From positions 1 through 64,000 of the forward strand of contig NZ_PUAP01000002.1 in NCBI RefSeq assembly GCF_002947535.1: a stretch of 64,000 bases of DNA, in the 5' to 3' direction. The notes under the pieces were generated by a model. It was not told where the DNA came from. It did not search any database and worked only from the letters and a program-made list of their open reading frames with translations. Below are positions 47,220 through 55,725 of the stretch, piece after piece (the first letter of the stretch is position 1; every line of letters starts with the position of its first letter). This stretch comes from Enterococcus mundtii (lineage in GTDB: Bacteria > Bacillota > Bacilli > Lactobacillales > Enterococcaceae). The position numbers were made by a program, and so were the translations under genes.

Positions 47220-48041
47220 GTGGAACATTTTCATTCAAAAGAAGAAGAAAAAACATATTACGAACAAGAAGCACCGGAAGCTGATTTCTTAGCTTGGTAT
47301 CAAGACCAAGAACGTCCTGAATATGAAAAACCTTCCTTGACAGTTGATATCGTTTTACTCTGCTACAACAAAGAAGAAGACCAACTAAAAGTTTTACTTA
47401 TCCAACGTAAGAGTCATCCTTATAGAAATTCCTGGGCACTTCCCGGAGGATTCGTCCAAAAAAATGAATCCACAGGTGCCAGCGTCTTGCGAGAAACAAA
47501 GGAAGAAACCGGCGTGATCATATCAGAAGAAAATATTGAACAACTGCATACCTTCAGCACACCGAATCGTGATCCTCGTGGTTGGGTCGTGACAGTCAGC
47601 TATCTCGCCTTTATTGGTGAAGAACCTTTGATTGCTGGAGACGATGCCAAAGAAGTGCAGTGGTTTTCACTTGAACGCAATGCAAACAAACTTCATCTAT
47701 CGAGTGGTGAAGTGGCAATCACTCTAGATTTGACGACGAGCGAGTCTTCTGGCAAAGACACGTTAGCCTTTGACCATAGTGAGATCATTGTCAAAGCATT
47801 CAATCGGGTCGTCAATAAAATGGAGCATGAACCGCAAGTGTTGCAAGTTCTAGGAAAAGACTTCACGATCACTGAAGCACGCAAAGTATTCGCTAAATTC
47901 TTAGGGATCGATTTTAAAATGATCGATCATTCTAATTTCAAAAAAGCCATGTTACAATACTTTGATGAAATCGGCGAACGTCCTGTCGGTATCGGACGTC
48001 CCTCAAAGATCTATCAATTAAAACCTGGCCATACAGAATAA
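47220..48041 (+). CDS. Nudix hydrolase-like regulator, NrtR type
   Basis: A 273-residue protein with a Nudix domain (about 40-170; box GGFVQKNESTGASVLRETKEETG near residue 76-98 keeps the RExxEE core) and a C-terminal winged helix (about 205-270, ITEARKVFAKFLGIDFKM...RPSKIYQL). This fusion is the NrtR family, which senses ADP-ribose-type ligands and controls NAD metabolism genes; some members are true ADP-ribose hydrolases. GTG at 47220 has GGGAGG 7 nt upstream and is preferred to GTG 47214. No NAD gene is adjacent, so the target is unknown. Confidence 0.85.
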   Translation: MEHFHSKEEEKTYYEQEAPEADFLAWYQDQERPEYEKPSLTVDIVLLCYNKEEDQLKVLLIQRKSHPYRNSWALPGGFVQKNESTGASVLRETKEETGVIISEENIEQLHTFSTPNRDPRGWVVTVSYLAFIGEEPLIAGDDAKEVQWFSLERNANKLHLSSGEVAITLDLTTSESSGKDTLAFDHSEIIVKAFNRVVNKMEHEPQVLQVLGKDFTITEARKVFAKFLGIDFKMIDHSNFKKAMLQYFDEIGERPVGIGRPSKIYQLKPGHTE

Positions 48042-48080
48042 AAAGAGGTGAAGGGCATTGAATGCTCTTCTCCTCTTTTT
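48041..48080. terminator. Bidirectional terminator between the Nudix gene and the TnpB-like locus
   Basis: AAAAGAGG-GAAG-GGCATT / AATGC-CTTC-CCTCTTTTTT imperfect stem. It serves the Nudix gene on the plus strand and would end the minus-strand guide-RNA transcript. Confidence 0.75.
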
Positions 48081-48081
48081 T

Positions 48082-48187
48082 GGTTTGTCATAATTAGTGA
48101 GCTTTTCTGAAAGAAATTCCTAGAAACAAAAACAATAAATGTTTTTTATAAACAAGGCGAACCCTGGCGCCCCTACCAGTTTTATTA
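48082..48187 (-). ncRNA. Candidate guide RNA (omega-RNA-like) of the TnpB homologue
   Basis: TnpB-family guide RNAs are made from the 3' end of the tnpB transcript and the DNA beyond it. Here the 100 nt after the stop codon begin with a GC-rich folded stretch (GGCG-CCAGGGTT-CGCC nested with CTGG/CCAG). TGTTT/AAACA and TTTCT/AGAAA hairpins follow, then AGCTCAC, and the region ends at the terminator. If the scaffold ends at CAC (48097), the guide would begin TAATTATGACAAACC (48096-48082). Those borders are a guess; only the position and structure are seen. Confidence 0.5.
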
Positions 48188-49192
48188 TTCAAAAAGTACT
48201 TGTTTCCCGATTTCAACTAATTCCAGACTCTTTTTGGTTGTGGAAGGATTCGTTTGTTCTTTCATATCGATCAAAACTAGCTTTTTGCTATACCATTGCG
48301 ATTTATATTGGAGCTTTGCTAATAGCTTGTGCCAATCTTGGATAGAAAAATCACCTTCCCGACAATCTGCTGGAATTGATTCGACAAACAAATAATCATA
48401 ATGACGGATCACTGTTCCTGAAATTTGTTCAAAATAATCTTCTCGTTGAAATTTTTGTTTTAAATACAAGTCTTTGATTTTTCTTTTTTGCTTTTGATAA
48501 TTTTTCACTCTTTCAACGTGTGCTCGTCGATGCTGTGCTGCTCGTCCTTTGATCACAAGTTTTCTCTTTGCTCGCTGGAGTTGTTGATCGACTTGTTTGA
48601 ATTTAGGGATCGCGATATCAAGCGGGGTGGACATCTCCACTAGACGATCTGGATCATAAGCTATCCCGATCCATTTATTTGACGCTTCCATTGTCTTTTG
48701 GGGAACTTCACAGAGCAAGGAGACATAAAAGATCTCATTGTATCGAGACGAGATCGTCGCTGAGCGAATCGTTCCTTCAATCGGACGATGCGCATGGATG
48801 CGGATTTTTTCTTTTAACTTAGGCAGTTTGATAGATGTTTCTTCTAAATAGATCGTTCCCTTTTGATTGTTTGTCGTATACGACTGCCAAATACTTTTTT
48901 TATTTTTCAGTTTGGGGAAGCTTGCGCGTCCTTTAAAATAATTACGAAATGCACGATCCAAGTTTAATTGGGCATTCGCTAAGGCTAAACTATCGACTTC
49001 CTTTAAAAAGGGATATTGCTTTTTTAAAGAAGCTGGTGTCAGCGTATAATCGATTTCTTTCGTTTCTAAATAATACGCCTGTCTGGCTTTTAATAAATGA
49101 TTGTAAGTGAAACGCACACAACCAAATGTTTGGATCAACCACTGTTTTTGTGACTCAGTGGGATAGATTCGAAATTTAAAGGCTTTTAGCAT
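48185..49192 (-). CDS. tldR: Nuclease-dead TnpB homologue (TldR-like RNA-guided repressor)
   Basis: A 335-residue OrfB/TnpB-family protein. The N-terminal HTH_OrfB start (KAFKFRIYPTESQKQWL...FGCVRFTYNHLL) and the TnpB core are clear. At RuvC-I the usual GIDlG reads IGIAYD: Ala178 replaces the catalytic Asp. RuvC-II keeps Glu271 (YLFVESIP). The zinc ribbon and the RuvC-III Asp are missing; the protein ends after LIDMKEQTNPSTTKK. It cannot cut DNA, yet it has an intact frame and a strong Shine-Dalgarno (GGGGGAG). It starts 12 bp after oppF, so it is co-transcribed with opp. No tnpA or transposon ends are seen. This matches TldR proteins, known as guide-RNA-dependent repressors and reported next to oppF in enterococci. 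Confidence 0.85.
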   Translation of the reverse strand: MLKAFKFRIYPTESQKQWLIQTFGCVRFTYNHLLKARQAYYLETKEIDYTLTPASLKKQYPFLKEVDSLALANAQLNLDRAFRNYFKGRASFPKLKNKKSIWQSYTTNNQKGTIYLEETSIKLPKLKEKIRIHAHRPIEGTIRSATISSRYNEIFYVSLLCEVPQKTMEASNKWIGIAYDPDRLVEMSTPLDIAIPKFKQVDQQLQRAKRKLVIKGRAAQHRRAHVERVKNYQKQKRKIKDLYLKQKFQREDYFEQISGTVIRHYDYLFVESIPADCREGDFSIQDWHKLLAKLQYKSQWYSKKLVLIDMKEQTNPSTTKKSLELVEIGKQVLFE

Positions 49193-49204
49193 CGGCTTCT
49201 CCCC

Positions 49205-50158
49205 CTAGTTTGCGACTAGCAAGGCTTCTTTCTGCCGTTTTAATTTTTTTGCATAATAGGCAACTTCTTGTTCTGTTGCATATACAAAGTGTTCTGGAGC
49301 GATTTCGCGTAACGAACGAGCTTTTCCATCGTCTGGTTCAGGTTGATACTTGATCCGACGACGTTGGCGTTCATGATCAGGGTCAGGCAATGGAATCGCT
49401 GATAGTAAGCTTTCTGTATAAGGATGGACCCCATGGTTATAGATTTCTTCACTGGTTCCCATCTCAAGCAATAACCCATTGTGCATCACACCGATACGGT
49501 CACTGATATGTTTCACCATGGATAGATCATGCGCAATAAACAAGTAAGTCAAGCCTTGCTCTTTTTGTAAGTCTTGTAAAAGATTGACCACTTGGGCTTG
49601 GATCGATACGTCTAAGGCAGAGATTGGCTCATCACAAATGATAAACTTCGGATTGACTGCTAATGCTCGTGCAATCCCGATCCGTTGGCGTTGTCCCCCT
49701 GAAAATTCATGAGGATAGCGCGTGCCATGGCTAGGATTCAAGCCAACTGTTTTTAGTAACTCGTTGACTTTTTCTGCACGTTCTTCGGGTGATTTAGCTA
49801 GTCCGTTGACATCGATGCCTTCTGCAATGATATCTCGTACTTTCATTCGTGGATTTAATGAAGCATATGGATCTTGGAAAATCATTTGGACTTCATGTCG
49901 AAACTTCGTCATGGCTTGTTTTCCTTTTAATTTCGTCACATCTTGTCCATCAAATAAGATCTCGCCACCCGTCGGTTCATTCAAACGGATGATCGTCCGA
50001 CCTGTGGTTGACTTTCCACTACCAGATTCGCCAACTAAGCCAAATGTTTCTCCTTCATAGATGTGGAAACTGATATCATTCACTGCGTGGACTTCATTTT
50101 TCTTTCCTACATTAAAATACTGTTTTAAGCCTTTAACCTCGAGCAGTTTTTTGTTCAT
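49205..50158 (-). CDS. oppF: Oligopeptide ABC transporter ATPase OppF
   Basis: A 317-residue ATPase: Walker [10 protein letters not shown] (about 41-49), signature FSGGQRQR, Walker [13 protein letters not shown], and the C-terminal oligopeptide extension ([23 protein letters not shown]) specific to OppD/OppF/DppF. It works as a heterodimer with OppD to power peptide import. It overlaps oppD by 26 bp and has Shine-Dalgarno GGGG 8 nt before the ATG. The TnpB-like gene follows after 12 bp. Confidence 0.95.
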   Translation of the reverse strand: MNKKLLEVKGLKQYFNVGKKNEVHAVNDISFHIYEGETFGLVGESGSGKSTTGRTIIRLNEPTGGEILFDGQDVTKLKGKQAMTKFRHEVQMIFQDPYASLNPRMKVRDIIAEGIDVNGLAKSPEERAEKVNELLKTVGLNPSHGTRYPHEFSGGQRQRIGIARALAVNPKFIICDEPISALDVSIQAQVVNLLQDLQKEQGLTYLFIAHDLSMVKHISDRIGVMHNGLLLEMGTSEEIYNHGVHPYTESLLSAIPLPDPDHERQRRRIKYQPEPDDGKARSLREIAPEHFVYATEQEVAYYAKKLKRQKEALLVAN

Positions 50159-51215
50159 TGTTCAATCCCCCTTGGCCATGTGCTTTTTGCTTTTCTTGAA
50201 ACATCGCCCAGCGCCGTTGGATCTCTTCTGGCGGTGTCACTTTTGGTGCTTGTGGGGCTAGTAGCCAAGTCGCTGCTTGGTGTGTTGGTGATAATTCGAA
50301 AAACGGTGGTGCTTGTTCCGCATCGATCTTCAATGCAAATTCATTTCGTGGGTAGAAGGCATCCCCTTTTGGCGGATTCAATAAATCCGGTGGAGAACCT
50401 GGGATTGCATACAAGCGGTCATTGCCACTTTCCAAGGTAGGCATAGAGCCAAGCAAGCCCCACGTATACGGATGTTGTGGATTGTAGAAAATCTCTTCAG
50501 ATGTCCCCACTTCAATGATTTTCCCACCGTACATCACTGCTACTCGATCGGCGACATTCGCTACGACACCAAGATCATGGGTGATAAAAATAATTGACGT
50601 GTCGATTTTTGACTGGATTTTTTTCAACAACTCTAAAATCTGTGCTTGGATCGTCACATCTAAGGCTGTCGTTGGTTCATCTGCGATCAAGATTTCTGGG
50701 TAACAAATCAGCGCGATCGCAATCACGATCCGTTGCCGTTGTCCTCCTGAAAACTGATGGGGATAGCTGTGGATACGTTTTTCGGCATCCGGAATCCCTA
50801 CAAGATTCAATAATTCTAAAGCAGCTTTTTGCCCTTCTTTTTTCGATACTTTATTATGCTTACGTAAAGATTCTGCTACTTGTTTACCAATCGTCATCGT
50901 TGGGTCTAATGAAGTCATCGGATCTTGGAAGATCATCGCGATTTCTTTCCCACGAATCTTTTGCATTTCTTTTTCTGTTTTACCAACAAGGTTTTGTCCT
51001 TTGAATAAAATCTCACCAGAATCGATCGATGCGTTACTTGATAGTAAACGCATGATACTTCTAGTCGTTACGGACTTCCCACTACCGGATTCACCAACGA
51101 TCGCCAATGTTTCACCTTTGTTCAAATGAAAATCGACGCCTCGGATGGCTTGGACCTTTCCAGCATAGGTAGCAAAGGAGATTTGTAAGTTCTTTACTTC
51201 AAGAATTTTCGTCAT
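50133..51215 (-). CDS. oppD: Oligopeptide ABC transporter ATPase OppD
   Basis: A 360-residue ATPase: Walker [10 protein letters not shown] (about 37-45), signature FSGGQRQR, Walker [12 protein letters not shown], and the oligopeptide C-terminal domain ([17 protein letters not shown]). It is longer than OppF because of a C-terminal tail. The ATG at 51215 is preferred over an in-frame GTG at 51224; either start lies next to the oppC stop. It is part of oppBCDF. Confidence 0.95.
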   Translation of the reverse strand: MTKILEVKNLQISFATYAGKVQAIRGVDFHLNKGETLAIVGESGSGKSVTTRSIMRLLSSNASIDSGEILFKGQNLVGKTEKEMQKIRGKEIAMIFQDPMTSLDPTMTIGKQVAESLRKHNKVSKKEGQKAALELLNLVGIPDAEKRIHSYPHQFSGGQRQRIVIAIALICYPEILIADEPTTALDVTIQAQILELLKKIQSKIDTSIIFITHDLGVVANVADRVAVMYGGKIIEVGTSEEIFYNPQHPYTWGLLGSMPTLESGNDRLYAIPGSPPDLLNPPKGDAFYPRNEFALKIDAEQAPPFFELSPTHQAATWLLAPQAPKVTPPEEIQRRWAMFQEKQKAHGQGGLNNEQKTARG

Positions 51216-51220
51216 CGTAC

Positions 51221-52264
51221 TCACTCTTTCATTTTAGGATCAAAGGCATCACGTAAGCCATCAGCTAATAAGTTGAAACCAATCATGATCACCGATAAAG
51301 TTGCTGCCGGAATCCATAGTAGGTACGGCAAGTATAAGAATGTTTTATATCCATCACTCAACATCGTTCCCAATGAAGCAGACGGTGGTGTCAAGCCTAA
51401 ACCGATGAAGCTTAAGAAAGCTTCGAAGAAAATCGCTGATGGGATACTGAACATCATTTGGATGATGATCACACTCGAAATGTTTGGCAAGATATGCTTG
51501 AAGGCGATCTTCCATTTGGATTCACCTAATGTCATCCCTGCTAACACATACTCTTGGTCTTTTAATTTCAATGTTTGCGCCCTGACGATCCGAGCCATCG
51601 GAATCCAGTTCGTGATCGCCATCGCAGCCACGATCGAGAAGATCCCTGGTTCAAAGACGACTAACATCAAAATCATCACGACTAAGTTAGGAATACCAGA
51701 TAAGACTTCTAAGAAACGTTGCATCACATTATCCACACGACCACCTAATAAACCAGAGATCAAACCATAGGCAACACCGATCGTTACATCTAGTAACGCA
51801 GCGATAAAGGCAATCAGTAGAGAGATACGTGTACCCATGAACAAACGACTTAACACATCACGACCTAAACCATCTGTTCCTAAAAAGTAGTTCACATCTG
51901 CTGGAACGTTTGCTTGTGCATATTTATCCACTAACTCCCCAGCCACCATTGCTTTCCCATTCAGTCCGTCGATATTGATACCGGGAATGCGTGGTGGTAA
52001 GTTGATGTAATCGACATTTTGAGCGGTTGGATCATGGGGTGAAACGAAAATCGTAATGATCGAGATAAAGATGATCACGATCAGTAATCCCATGGAAATA
52101 ACTGCCGCTTTGTTTTTCTTCAATCGACGCCAAGAATCCTGGATAAAATTCAGTGAAGGAGCTTCGATTTTTTCACGTTCTTCTTCTGTATTTTTTTGTA
52201 ACGGTAGAAATTCATCTGCAGGTATTTCTGCAATTGTTTCGTAGCGTTTAGGTATCAGTTCCAT
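51221..52264 (-). CDS. oppC: Oligopeptide ABC transporter permease OppC
   Basis: A 347-residue permease with a long cytoplasmic N-terminus (about 1-48), an N-terminal OppC helix (about 55-77), an extracytoplasmic loop and the five-helix BPD_transp_1 core. The EAA loop is visible (EYVLAGMTLGESKWKIAFKHILPN). It pairs with OppB. ATG directly abuts the oppB stop, with GGGAG upstream, so translation is coupled. Confidence 0.95.
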   Translation of the reverse strand: MELIPKRYETIAEIPADEFLPLQKNTEEEREKIEAPSLNFIQDSWRRLKKNKAAVISMGLLIVIIFISIITIFVSPHDPTAQNVDYINLPPRIPGINIDGLNGKAMVAGELVDKYAQANVPADVNYFLGTDGLGRDVLSRLFMGTRISLLIAFIAALLDVTIGVAYGLISGLLGGRVDNVMQRFLEVLSGIPNLVVMILMLVVFEPGIFSIVAAMAITNWIPMARIVRAQTLKLKDQEYVLAGMTLGESKWKIAFKHILPNISSVIIIQMMFSIPSAIFFEAFLSFIGLGLTPPSASLGTMLSDGYKTFLYLPYLLWIPAATLSVIMIGFNLLADGLRDAFDPKMKE

Positions 52265-53206
52265 CTAGCTTCGACTCCCTTCAGAAACTCGGATTCTCGG
52301 ATCAACTAGTCCGTAAAGTAGATCTACGACTAAAATAACTAAGATCAACATAAATGAATATAAGATCGTGACAGCCATGATCGTTGGATAGTCATTTGTT
52401 GTGATCGACTTAACGAATTGCTCACCGATTCCCGGAATAGCAAAGATATTTTCAACAACTAATGAACCCGTCATCAATGCGACTGCTAATGGTCCTAACA
52501 AGGTCATCAACGGGATCAAACTATTGCGTAGACCATGTTTGAAGGCAATTTCCCAACGACTCAAACCTTTTGCTCGGGCCAATTCAACGTAATCACTATG
52601 CAAGACTTCGACCATTTCTGTTCGAATAAATCTGGCAGAGTCGGCTAATGGCGACATGGCCAGTGCAATCGTTGGTAAGATCGTATACATGAACCCATCC
52701 CATTTTGCGATCGGTAATACGCGGAATTGGATGGCAAAAATGTATTGTAACAATACAGCAAAAACAAAGTTAGGGATAGAACGTCCTAAGATCGCGACTA
52801 ATGTAGAAGACGTATCGACCCATGTATTTTGTTTCATTGCTGAGATCGTTCCTAGGATCGTTCCAAAGAAAGTTCCAAAAATGATTGCTTGTAGACCAAG
52901 CTGTAATGAAGGTCCTACTCGTCCTGCTAATAAGTTAGCAACTGGTTGGTTTTTGAATTGGAAAGAGATACCAAAATCTCCTTGGATCAAATTAGAAAGA
53001 TAGATCCCATATTGAACGATGACTGGTTTATCTAAACCGACTTGTTTGTTCAACATCTCAATTGTTTCAGGACTCAAACGTTCCTGGTTTGTGTAAGGTG
53101 TACCAGGCAATAATTGCATCAAAAAGAATGTGATGGTTGCAATCAACCAAAGTGTGATGACCATAAAGAAGACACGTTTTAATACATATTTTATATAACT
53201 ATTCAC
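52265..53206 (-). CDS. oppB: Oligopeptide ABC transporter permease OppB
   Basis: A 313-residue permease: first helix 'VFFMVITLWLIATITFFLMQLLPGTPY', then the five-helix core with the EAA loop (DYVELARAKGLSRWEIAFKHGLRN). The start is GTG at 53206 with GGGGGA 7 nt upstream. oppA lies further upstream, separated by a terminator and an oppositely oriented gene, so oppBCDF probably has its own promoter in 53207-53286. Confidence 0.95.
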   Translation of the reverse strand: MNSYIKYVLKRVFFMVITLWLIATITFFLMQLLPGTPYTNQERLSPETIEMLNKQVGLDKPVIVQYGIYLSNLIQGDFGISFQFKNQPVANLLAGRVGPSLQLGLQAIIFGTFFGTILGTISAMKQNTWVDTSSTLVAILGRSIPNFVFAVLLQYIFAIQFRVLPIAKWDGFMYTILPTIALAMSPLADSARFIRTEMVEVLHSDYVELARAKGLSRWEIAFKHGLRNSLIPLMTLLGPLAVALMTGSLVVENIFAIPGIGEQFVKSITTNDYPTIMAVTILYSFMLILVILVVDLLYGLVDPRIRVSEGSRS

Positions 53207-53286
53207 GAATGTTTCCCCCTAGCTTTTGACTTCTGATCAATGTTTCGCTACATTATTTAATGAACCAATGATAAAGGAGCAAAATA

Positions 53287-53631
53287 ATGAAAAAAAAATA
53301 TCGTCCTTATTTGTTTGCCGGTCTAGTGATCGTCCTCGTGTTACTAAAAAATGCTTTGACTGATCAATTGACCCTTCTTCAATTATCCAATGATTTATTT
53401 TTATGTGCGTTGCCGTTTTTGATTATCGGCGGATTTTTATGGGTGTTCTCCTCAGGTTTCTTTGATCATTTTCAACGTTCGATCCATTTAGCACGAACGA
53501 GAAACCGTAAGGAAAAACCAGAATTTACTTCCCTATCTTCGGTCAGCTACGGTATGTATACCTTTTGGCTGATCATCGCTGGAATTTTGCTTGTGTTTTC
53601 GATTGTCTTTGCGCTCATCTCACTTGTCTAA
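53287..53631 (+). CDS. DUF3899 membrane protein, inserted opposite to opp
   Basis: A 114-residue protein with three hydrophobic helices (about 8-24, 35-57, 90-112) and a basic central loop (ARTRNRKEKPEF), the DUF3899 pattern. It lies between oppA and oppBCDF on the opposite strand. Shine-Dalgarno AAAGGAG precedes the ATG and a terminator follows. Function is unknown; its fixed position suggests a role linked to opp or a regulatory effect by convergent and divergent transcription. Confidence 0.78.
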   Translation: MKKKYRPYLFAGLVIVLVLLKNALTDQLTLLQLSNDLFLCALPFLIIGGFLWVFSSGFFDHFQRSIHLARTRNRKEKPEFTSLSSVSYGMYTFWLIIAGILLVFSIVFALISLV

Positions 53632-53672
53632 ATGAACGGCCAAAAGAATAACTAGGATCAGAAAATTGAGAG

Positions 53673-53709
53673 GTCTGGGATTTGTGACACATCCCAGACG
53701 CTCTTTTTT
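53673..53709. terminator. Terminator between the DUF3899 gene and oppA
   Basis: GTCTGGGAT (53673-53681) / ATCCCAGAC (53691-53699), 9-nt loop, then CTCTTTTTTC. Its symmetry lets it stop oppA transcription from the other side as well. Confidence 0.85.
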
Positions 53710-53723
53710 CTTTTTAGGACAGA

Positions 53724-55391
53724 TTATTCTTCAATATATGTCCATTTGTAATCCCATGATGCACCAGCAGCATGATGAACGATACCTTTGACTTTTGGAT
53801 TCACTAAGTGACCTTCAGCTTTTTGATAAACTGGCGCGACACCCATATCTTCAGCGATGATTTTATTCGCTTCTTGTAAGTCAGCCCAACGCGCTTGTTC
53901 GTCACCTGCATCTTTAGAAGCAGATGCTTCAACGGCTTTGTCATAGTCTGCATTTGACCATTGACCACGGTTGTAAGAATTGCCTGTTACAAATAAGTCA
54001 GTAAAGCTACTTGGGTCAGCATAGTCTGCGCCCCAGCCACCTAATACTGTATCGAAATCACCTGAAGATGAACGGTCCAAACGAACAGAGAATGGTACTG
54101 GTGTAGGTTTTACTTTCACACCGTCAAGGTTTTCTTGGATAGAGTTTTGGATATATTCGATCACTTTTTTCGTTGAGTCATCATCTGATGCCATCAATTC
54201 AAATTCTAATGAGTCGATCCCTAATTCACTCTTCGCTTTTTCCCAATATTCTTTTGCTTTGTCTTGATCGTATGATACTAATTCGCCGGCTTCTGCTGCG
54301 AAATCTTCATTTGTTTCAGGATTCTTAGTCATGTCAGCTGGAATCAAGCCTGTTGAAACAACTGAACCATCACCCATGACTTGTTTCACTAATGCTTCAC
54401 GGTTGATTGAGTAAGAGATAGCTTTTCTTAAGTTCACATTTTTGAATGGTGAATCATCTTCTCTTTGATTGAACTCGATATAACTTGTACGTGCTTCTTT
54501 AACTGACGTATAAGCTGGATCATTGGCATTTTGTTGTGCTAATTCACCTGATAAGATGACATCATCTGCTTGTCCATCTTTGAATAGATTCAATGCAGTA
54601 GAAGATTCTTTTACGACACTGACTTTGATTTCTGATAATTTAACTGCATCTTTATCCCAGTACTCTTCGTTTTTCTTGTACGTCCATTCAGTATCAGTAC
54701 CTGGTCCATCAAAATCAGCTAAAGTAAATGGTCCATTGTATACTGCGTTGTCACTTGATGATGCGTACGCATCTCCATGTTCTTCAACCACTGCTTGACT
54801 TTGTGGGAAGAATGAAGGGAAAGCAAGTAAGTATTGGAAGTATGGCGTTTGTTTGGCTAATTTGATTTCCAATTCATAATCGCCAACTGCTTTGATGCCT
54901 AATTCTGATTTGTCTTTGTCGCCTGCTGTGATTGCTTCAGCATTTTCAACTGGTGCAAAAAGATACGCATATTCTGATGCCGTTGCTGGATCTACCGTAC
55001 GTTGCCAACCATAAACATAATCAGCTGCTGTGACAGGTTCACCATTTGACCATTTTGCATCTTCACGCAATTTGACTTTATAAGTCAAACCATCTTCACT
55101 AACTTCAGCCAATTCACTCGCACCGGCTGGTTGAGGTTTACTATCTTCATCTAAACGATAGATTCCTTCATACACATTATTTAGTGCAGTAAAACTGATC
55201 GTATCTGTTGCAACCGATAAGTCGGCTGACGGCATTTCTTGAGGTACTACTAAGTTGAAGACGCCTCCTCCATCTGCTGATCCACTGCTTGCAGAACCAC
55301 TACCACTTGTATCTGCACTGCTGCCACCATAACAACCAGCAAGTACAAGCCCACATAAGGCCACAACACCAAAAGTTAAATTCTTTTTCAT
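53724..55391 (-). CDS. oppA: Oligopeptide-binding lipoprotein OppA
   Basis: A 555-residue SBP_bac_5 protein with a lipoprotein signal peptide (lipobox LAGC, Cys19) and a Gly/Ser linker. The peptide-binding fold carries the family signature YKVKLREDAKWSNGEPVTAADYVYGWQRTVDP (about residues 108-140). It captures extracellular peptides for OppBCDF; such lipoproteins can also bind peptide pheromones. Upstream lie a sigma-A promoter and a CodY-like box. The candidate TldR guide match is in this promoter. Confidence 0.95.
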   Translation of the reverse strand: MKKNLTFGVVALCGLVLAGCYGGSSADTSGSGSASSGSADGGGVFNLVVPQEMPSADLSVATDTISFTALNNVYEGIYRLDEDSKPQPAGASELAEVSEDGLTYKVKLREDAKWSNGEPVTAADYVYGWQRTVDPATASEYAYLFAPVENAEAITAGDKDKSELGIKAVGDYELEIKLAKQTPYFQYLLAFPSFFPQSQAVVEEHGDAYASSSDNAVYNGPFTLADFDGPGTDTEWTYKKNEEYWDKDAVKLSEIKVSVVKESSTALNLFKDGQADDVILSGELAQQNANDPAYTSVKEARTSYIEFNQREDDSPFKNVNLRKAISYSINREALVKQVMGDGSVVSTGLIPADMTKNPETNEDFAAEAGELVSYDQDKAKEYWEKAKSELGIDSLEFELMASDDDSTKKVIEYIQNSIQENLDGVKVKPTPVPFSVRLDRSSSGDFDTVLGGWGADYADPSSFTDLFVTGNSYNRGQWSNADYDKAVEASASKDAGDEQARWADLQEANKIIAEDMGVAPVYQKAEGHLVNPKVKGIVHHAAGASWDYKWTYIEE

Positions 55392-55411
55392 CTTCCGTAC
55401 CCCTTTATCGA

Positions 55412-55478
55412 AATTTTCAGAATAATTAGTATTTTCTGAGTTGTTTATGAGTTTAATGAATAATTATTAAAATTGCAA
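55412..55478 (-). promoter_or_regulatory. oppA promoter with CodY-like box
   Basis: Minus strand: -35 TTGCAA (55478-55473), 17-bp spacer, -10 TAAACT (55455-55450). Downstream of the start, ATTATTCTGAAAATT (55426-55412) matches the CodY box AATTTTCWGAAAATT at 13 of 15 positions. A TTTAA followed by TAATTAT (55471-55460) lies inside the spacer. Confidence 0.7.
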
Positions 55479-55651
55479 CAGTTTTTTTTGCTTTTTCTAA
55501 AAAATAATGACTTTTACATGAACGTTTTATTATTTTTTTCTGAAAAAATGAGATGAATAAAGGATTTTTATCTCACCCACTTTCGAATAAAATAATCATA
55601 AAAAAATGATTGTTATAAGAACAGTTATTATGAATGTTCGGTTTTTGCTAT

Positions 55652-55682
55652 AAAAAAGAGCCTCCACAGTATGGGAGGCTCT
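55652..55682 (-). terminator. Terminator of the GNAT gene
   Basis: Minus strand AGAGCCTCC-CATACTGT-GGAGGCTCT followed by TTTTT. Confidence 0.9.
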
Positions 55683-55725
55683 AATGTTTTATTCGATTTT
55701 TTGAGAAATCATTTTTATGCTTCGT

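Noticed and set aside
48185-49192. Calling the TnpB-family gene an IS200/IS605 insertion
   Set aside because: No tnpA, no left or right end structure recognised, lost catalytic residues, and tight coupling to oppF argue for a domesticated gene.
55461-55490. oppA TGTTGCAAT as a fifth copy of the 18-bp box
   Set aside because: Only the 9-bp core matches, the second half is different, and here TTGCAA acts as the -35 itself with a 17-bp spacer.
48100-55546. 10-nt match TTTCAGAAAA between the guide-RNA region and the oppA upstream region
   Set aside because: No plausible target-adjacent motif beside it, and the oppA copy is better explained as a CodY-like word.
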